NCBI RefSeq assembly: GCF_014201135.1
Contig: NZ_JACHDR010000001.1
Span: forward strand, 124,001-188,000
Source: Neomicrococcus aestuarii
GTDB taxonomy: Bacteria; Actinomycetota; Actinomycetes; Actinomycetales; Micrococcaceae
DNA: 64,000 nucleotides
Direction of reading: 5' to 3'
The notes under the pieces are model-generated. The model worked only from the letters and a program-made list of their open reading frames with translations, was not told the origin of the DNA and did not search any database. A program made the translations under genes and the position numbers. This document shows positions 62,891 to 64,000 of this stretch, piece after piece. The stretch's first letter is position 1. Each line of letters begins with the position of its first letter.

Positions 62891-64000
62891 TTACGCGACT
62901 GTGACTTCGGTCAAGGCGAACTTCAAGGTATCCAGTCCCACGGATCCTAGCGCGAGTGCTTCACGGTGGAATTTCTTGAGATCGAAAGCAGCTCCTTCGC
63001 TTAGCTTGACCTCATCCCGGAGATCGTTCCAGAGACGCTCACCAATCTTGTAGGCAGGCGCCTGACCAGCCCATCCCAAGTAGCGATTGAACTCGAAATC
63101 CAGCTGGCCGGGGGAGGTGTCCAGATTCTTCTTCAAGAATTCATAGCCCGCTTCCGGAGTCCAGACGCCGGAACCCCACCGTTCCGGGATTTCTAGTTCG
63201 CAGTGGACGCCAAGATCGAACACCACGCGCGCGGCCCTCATGCGCTGCGCATCGAGCATGCCTAGGTAATCGCCCAGGTCATCAAGGTAGCCAAGTTCTT
63301 GCATGAGCCGCTCGGCATATAAAGCCCAGCCTTCACCGTGGCCAGAAACCCAAATGAAGTTTCGACGCACGGAGTTCAGGGTTTCCTTGAGGTAAACGGC
63401 CGTGCCAATCTGCAAGTGGTGACCGGGGACGCCCTCGTGGTAGACCGTGCTGGTTTCTGACCACGTGAGGAACGTGTCTTCACCGGCGGGTACGGACCAC
63501 CACATCTGACCCGGGCGAGAGAAATCGTCGCTGGGTCCGGTGTAGTAAATGCCGCCCTCTTGCGTTGGCGCAATCATGCATTCGAGTTTGCGAACCGGTT
63601 CTGGAATATCAAAGTGTTGCTCACCCAACGCCGCTACGGCGGCATCGGACTTCTCCTGCATCCACGCCTTTAAAGCATCAGTGCCGTGCAGGACGCGCGA
63701 GGAGTCTGCATTGAGAAGTGCTTTGGCTTCCTCGATGGTGGCGCCAGGCTTGATGGCGTTGGCAACTCGTTCTTGCTCGGCAATGATTCGGTCCAGCTCG
63801 GCAACGCCCCAGGCGTAGGTTTCGTCGATGTCGATGGACGTTCCCAAGAACTCGCGGCTGGCAAGAAGGTAGCGTTCACGGCCGAAGGCATCCTTCTCCG
63901 GCGCAAGCGGTAGAAGCTCGGTCCGCAAGAACCCGGCAAACTGCTCGTACCCCGACTTTGCAGCTTCGGCACTTGCTTGGAGGCCGTCCGTGCGGAAAAT
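62891..64000 (-). CDS. DUF885 family protein, 5' part beyond the window
   Basis: At least 369 residues are visible, and the frame is open through base 64000, so the N-terminus lies outside. The metal-binding pattern YHEGVPGHHLQIG is the DUF885 hallmark, resembling an HExxH-type zinc peptidase site. Other typical parts are GEGWALYAERLMQELGYL and PGQLDFEFNRYLGWAGQAPAYKIG. Family members are probable metallohydrolases of unknown substrate, often annotated as lipoproteins in other groups. A signal sequence cannot be checked here. Confidence 0.88.
   Translation of the reverse strand: MFRTDGLQASAEAAKSGYEQFAGFLRTELLPLAPEKDAFGRERYLLASREFLGTSIDIDETYAWGVAELDRIIAEQERVANAIKPGATIEEAKALLNADSSRVLHGTDALKAWMQEKSDAAVAALGEQHFDIPEPVRKLECMIAPTQEGGIYYTGPSDDFSRPGQMWWSVPAGEDTFLTWSETSTVYHEGVPGHHLQIGTAVYLKETLNSVRRNFIWVSGHGEGWALYAERLMQELGYLDDLGDYLGMLDAQRMRAARVVFDLGVHCELEIPERWGSGVWTPEAGYEFLKKNLDTSPGQLDFEFNRYLGWAGQAPAYKIGERLWNDLRDEVKLSEGAAFDLKKFHREALALGSVGLDTLKFALTEVTVA

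Noticed and set aside
1-64000. CRISPR array, prophage, insertion sequence or replication origin
   Set aside because: No regularly spaced repeats, no transposase, integrase or phage structural genes, and no dnaA or DnaA-box cluster were seen.

Overview
This window reads as chromosomal DNA of a mid-to-high-GC actinobacterium, most likely of the family Micrococcaceae (Arthrobacter, Glutamicibacter or a relative). The support is a SufS/SufU pair, an LpdA-type NAD(P)H-quinone dehydrogenase, an AccA3-type biotin carboxylase/BCCP fusion, DUF2505, a YtxH protein, frequent GTG and TTG starts, and a tRNA with encoded CCA. The family is inferred from gene content, because no search was possible.

Layout. 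The left third (1-22 kb) is mostly conserved housekeeping: ispE (cut by the window edge), an ABC-F ATPase, tRNA-Gln, glmU, prs, rplY, pth, sufS-sufU, lepB, nhaA and mfd. Polysaccharide genes are interleaved: an initiating phosphoglycosyl transferase (2.7 kb), a low-molecular-weight tyrosine phosphatase (8.5 kb) and a first Wzc-type tyrosine kinase (9.2-10.9 kb). From 22 to 38.6 kb lies a large surface-glycan locus: a membrane protein, a second Wzc-type kinase, glycosyltransferases, a CMP-nonulosonate (NeuA/NeuB-like) unit, a Wzy-like polymerase, more glycosyltransferases, a PqqD-like protein, a nucleotidyltransferase and rfbA. A second housekeeping block (38.7-44.4 kb; ytxH, deoC, pgm, pnp, lpdA) is followed by an acyltransferase, an MFS carrier, and a second glycan patch (47.2-51.7 kb) with a GT11 fucosyltransferase-like enzyme, three other glycosyltransferases and a hexapeptide acetyltransferase. 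The right end holds accA3, maf, a TetR-MMPL unit, another glycosyltransferase, a PglK-like ABC flippase, a dicarboxylate symporter and a DUF885 protein cut by the window edge.

How they fit together. GlmU, Pgm and RfbA can supply UDP-GlcNAc, hexose-1-phosphate and dTDP-glucose. The phosphoglycosyl transferase starts a lipid-linked chain, about ten glycosyltransferases extend it, and NeuB/NeuA would supply a CMP-activated nine-carbon acid. The ABC transporter at 59.6 kb is the only flippase candidate seen, and the Wzy-like protein would polymerise. Two tyrosine kinases and one phosphatase would control chain length and export. The glycan genes are visibly lower in GC in 31.6-37.8, 44.4-45.5, 47.2-51.6 and 58.5-61.4 kb, which suggests piecewise acquisition.

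The most unusual items are a four-domain NeuB fusion; a split HprK-like/PqqD/nucleotidyltransferase set with no lasso-peptide enzymes; a short dispersed repeat that appears in several reading frames; an intrinsic terminator buried in the start of a coding region; an MMPL exporter with a very long heptad-repeat domain; and a strand-biased GGGNAGGG motif.
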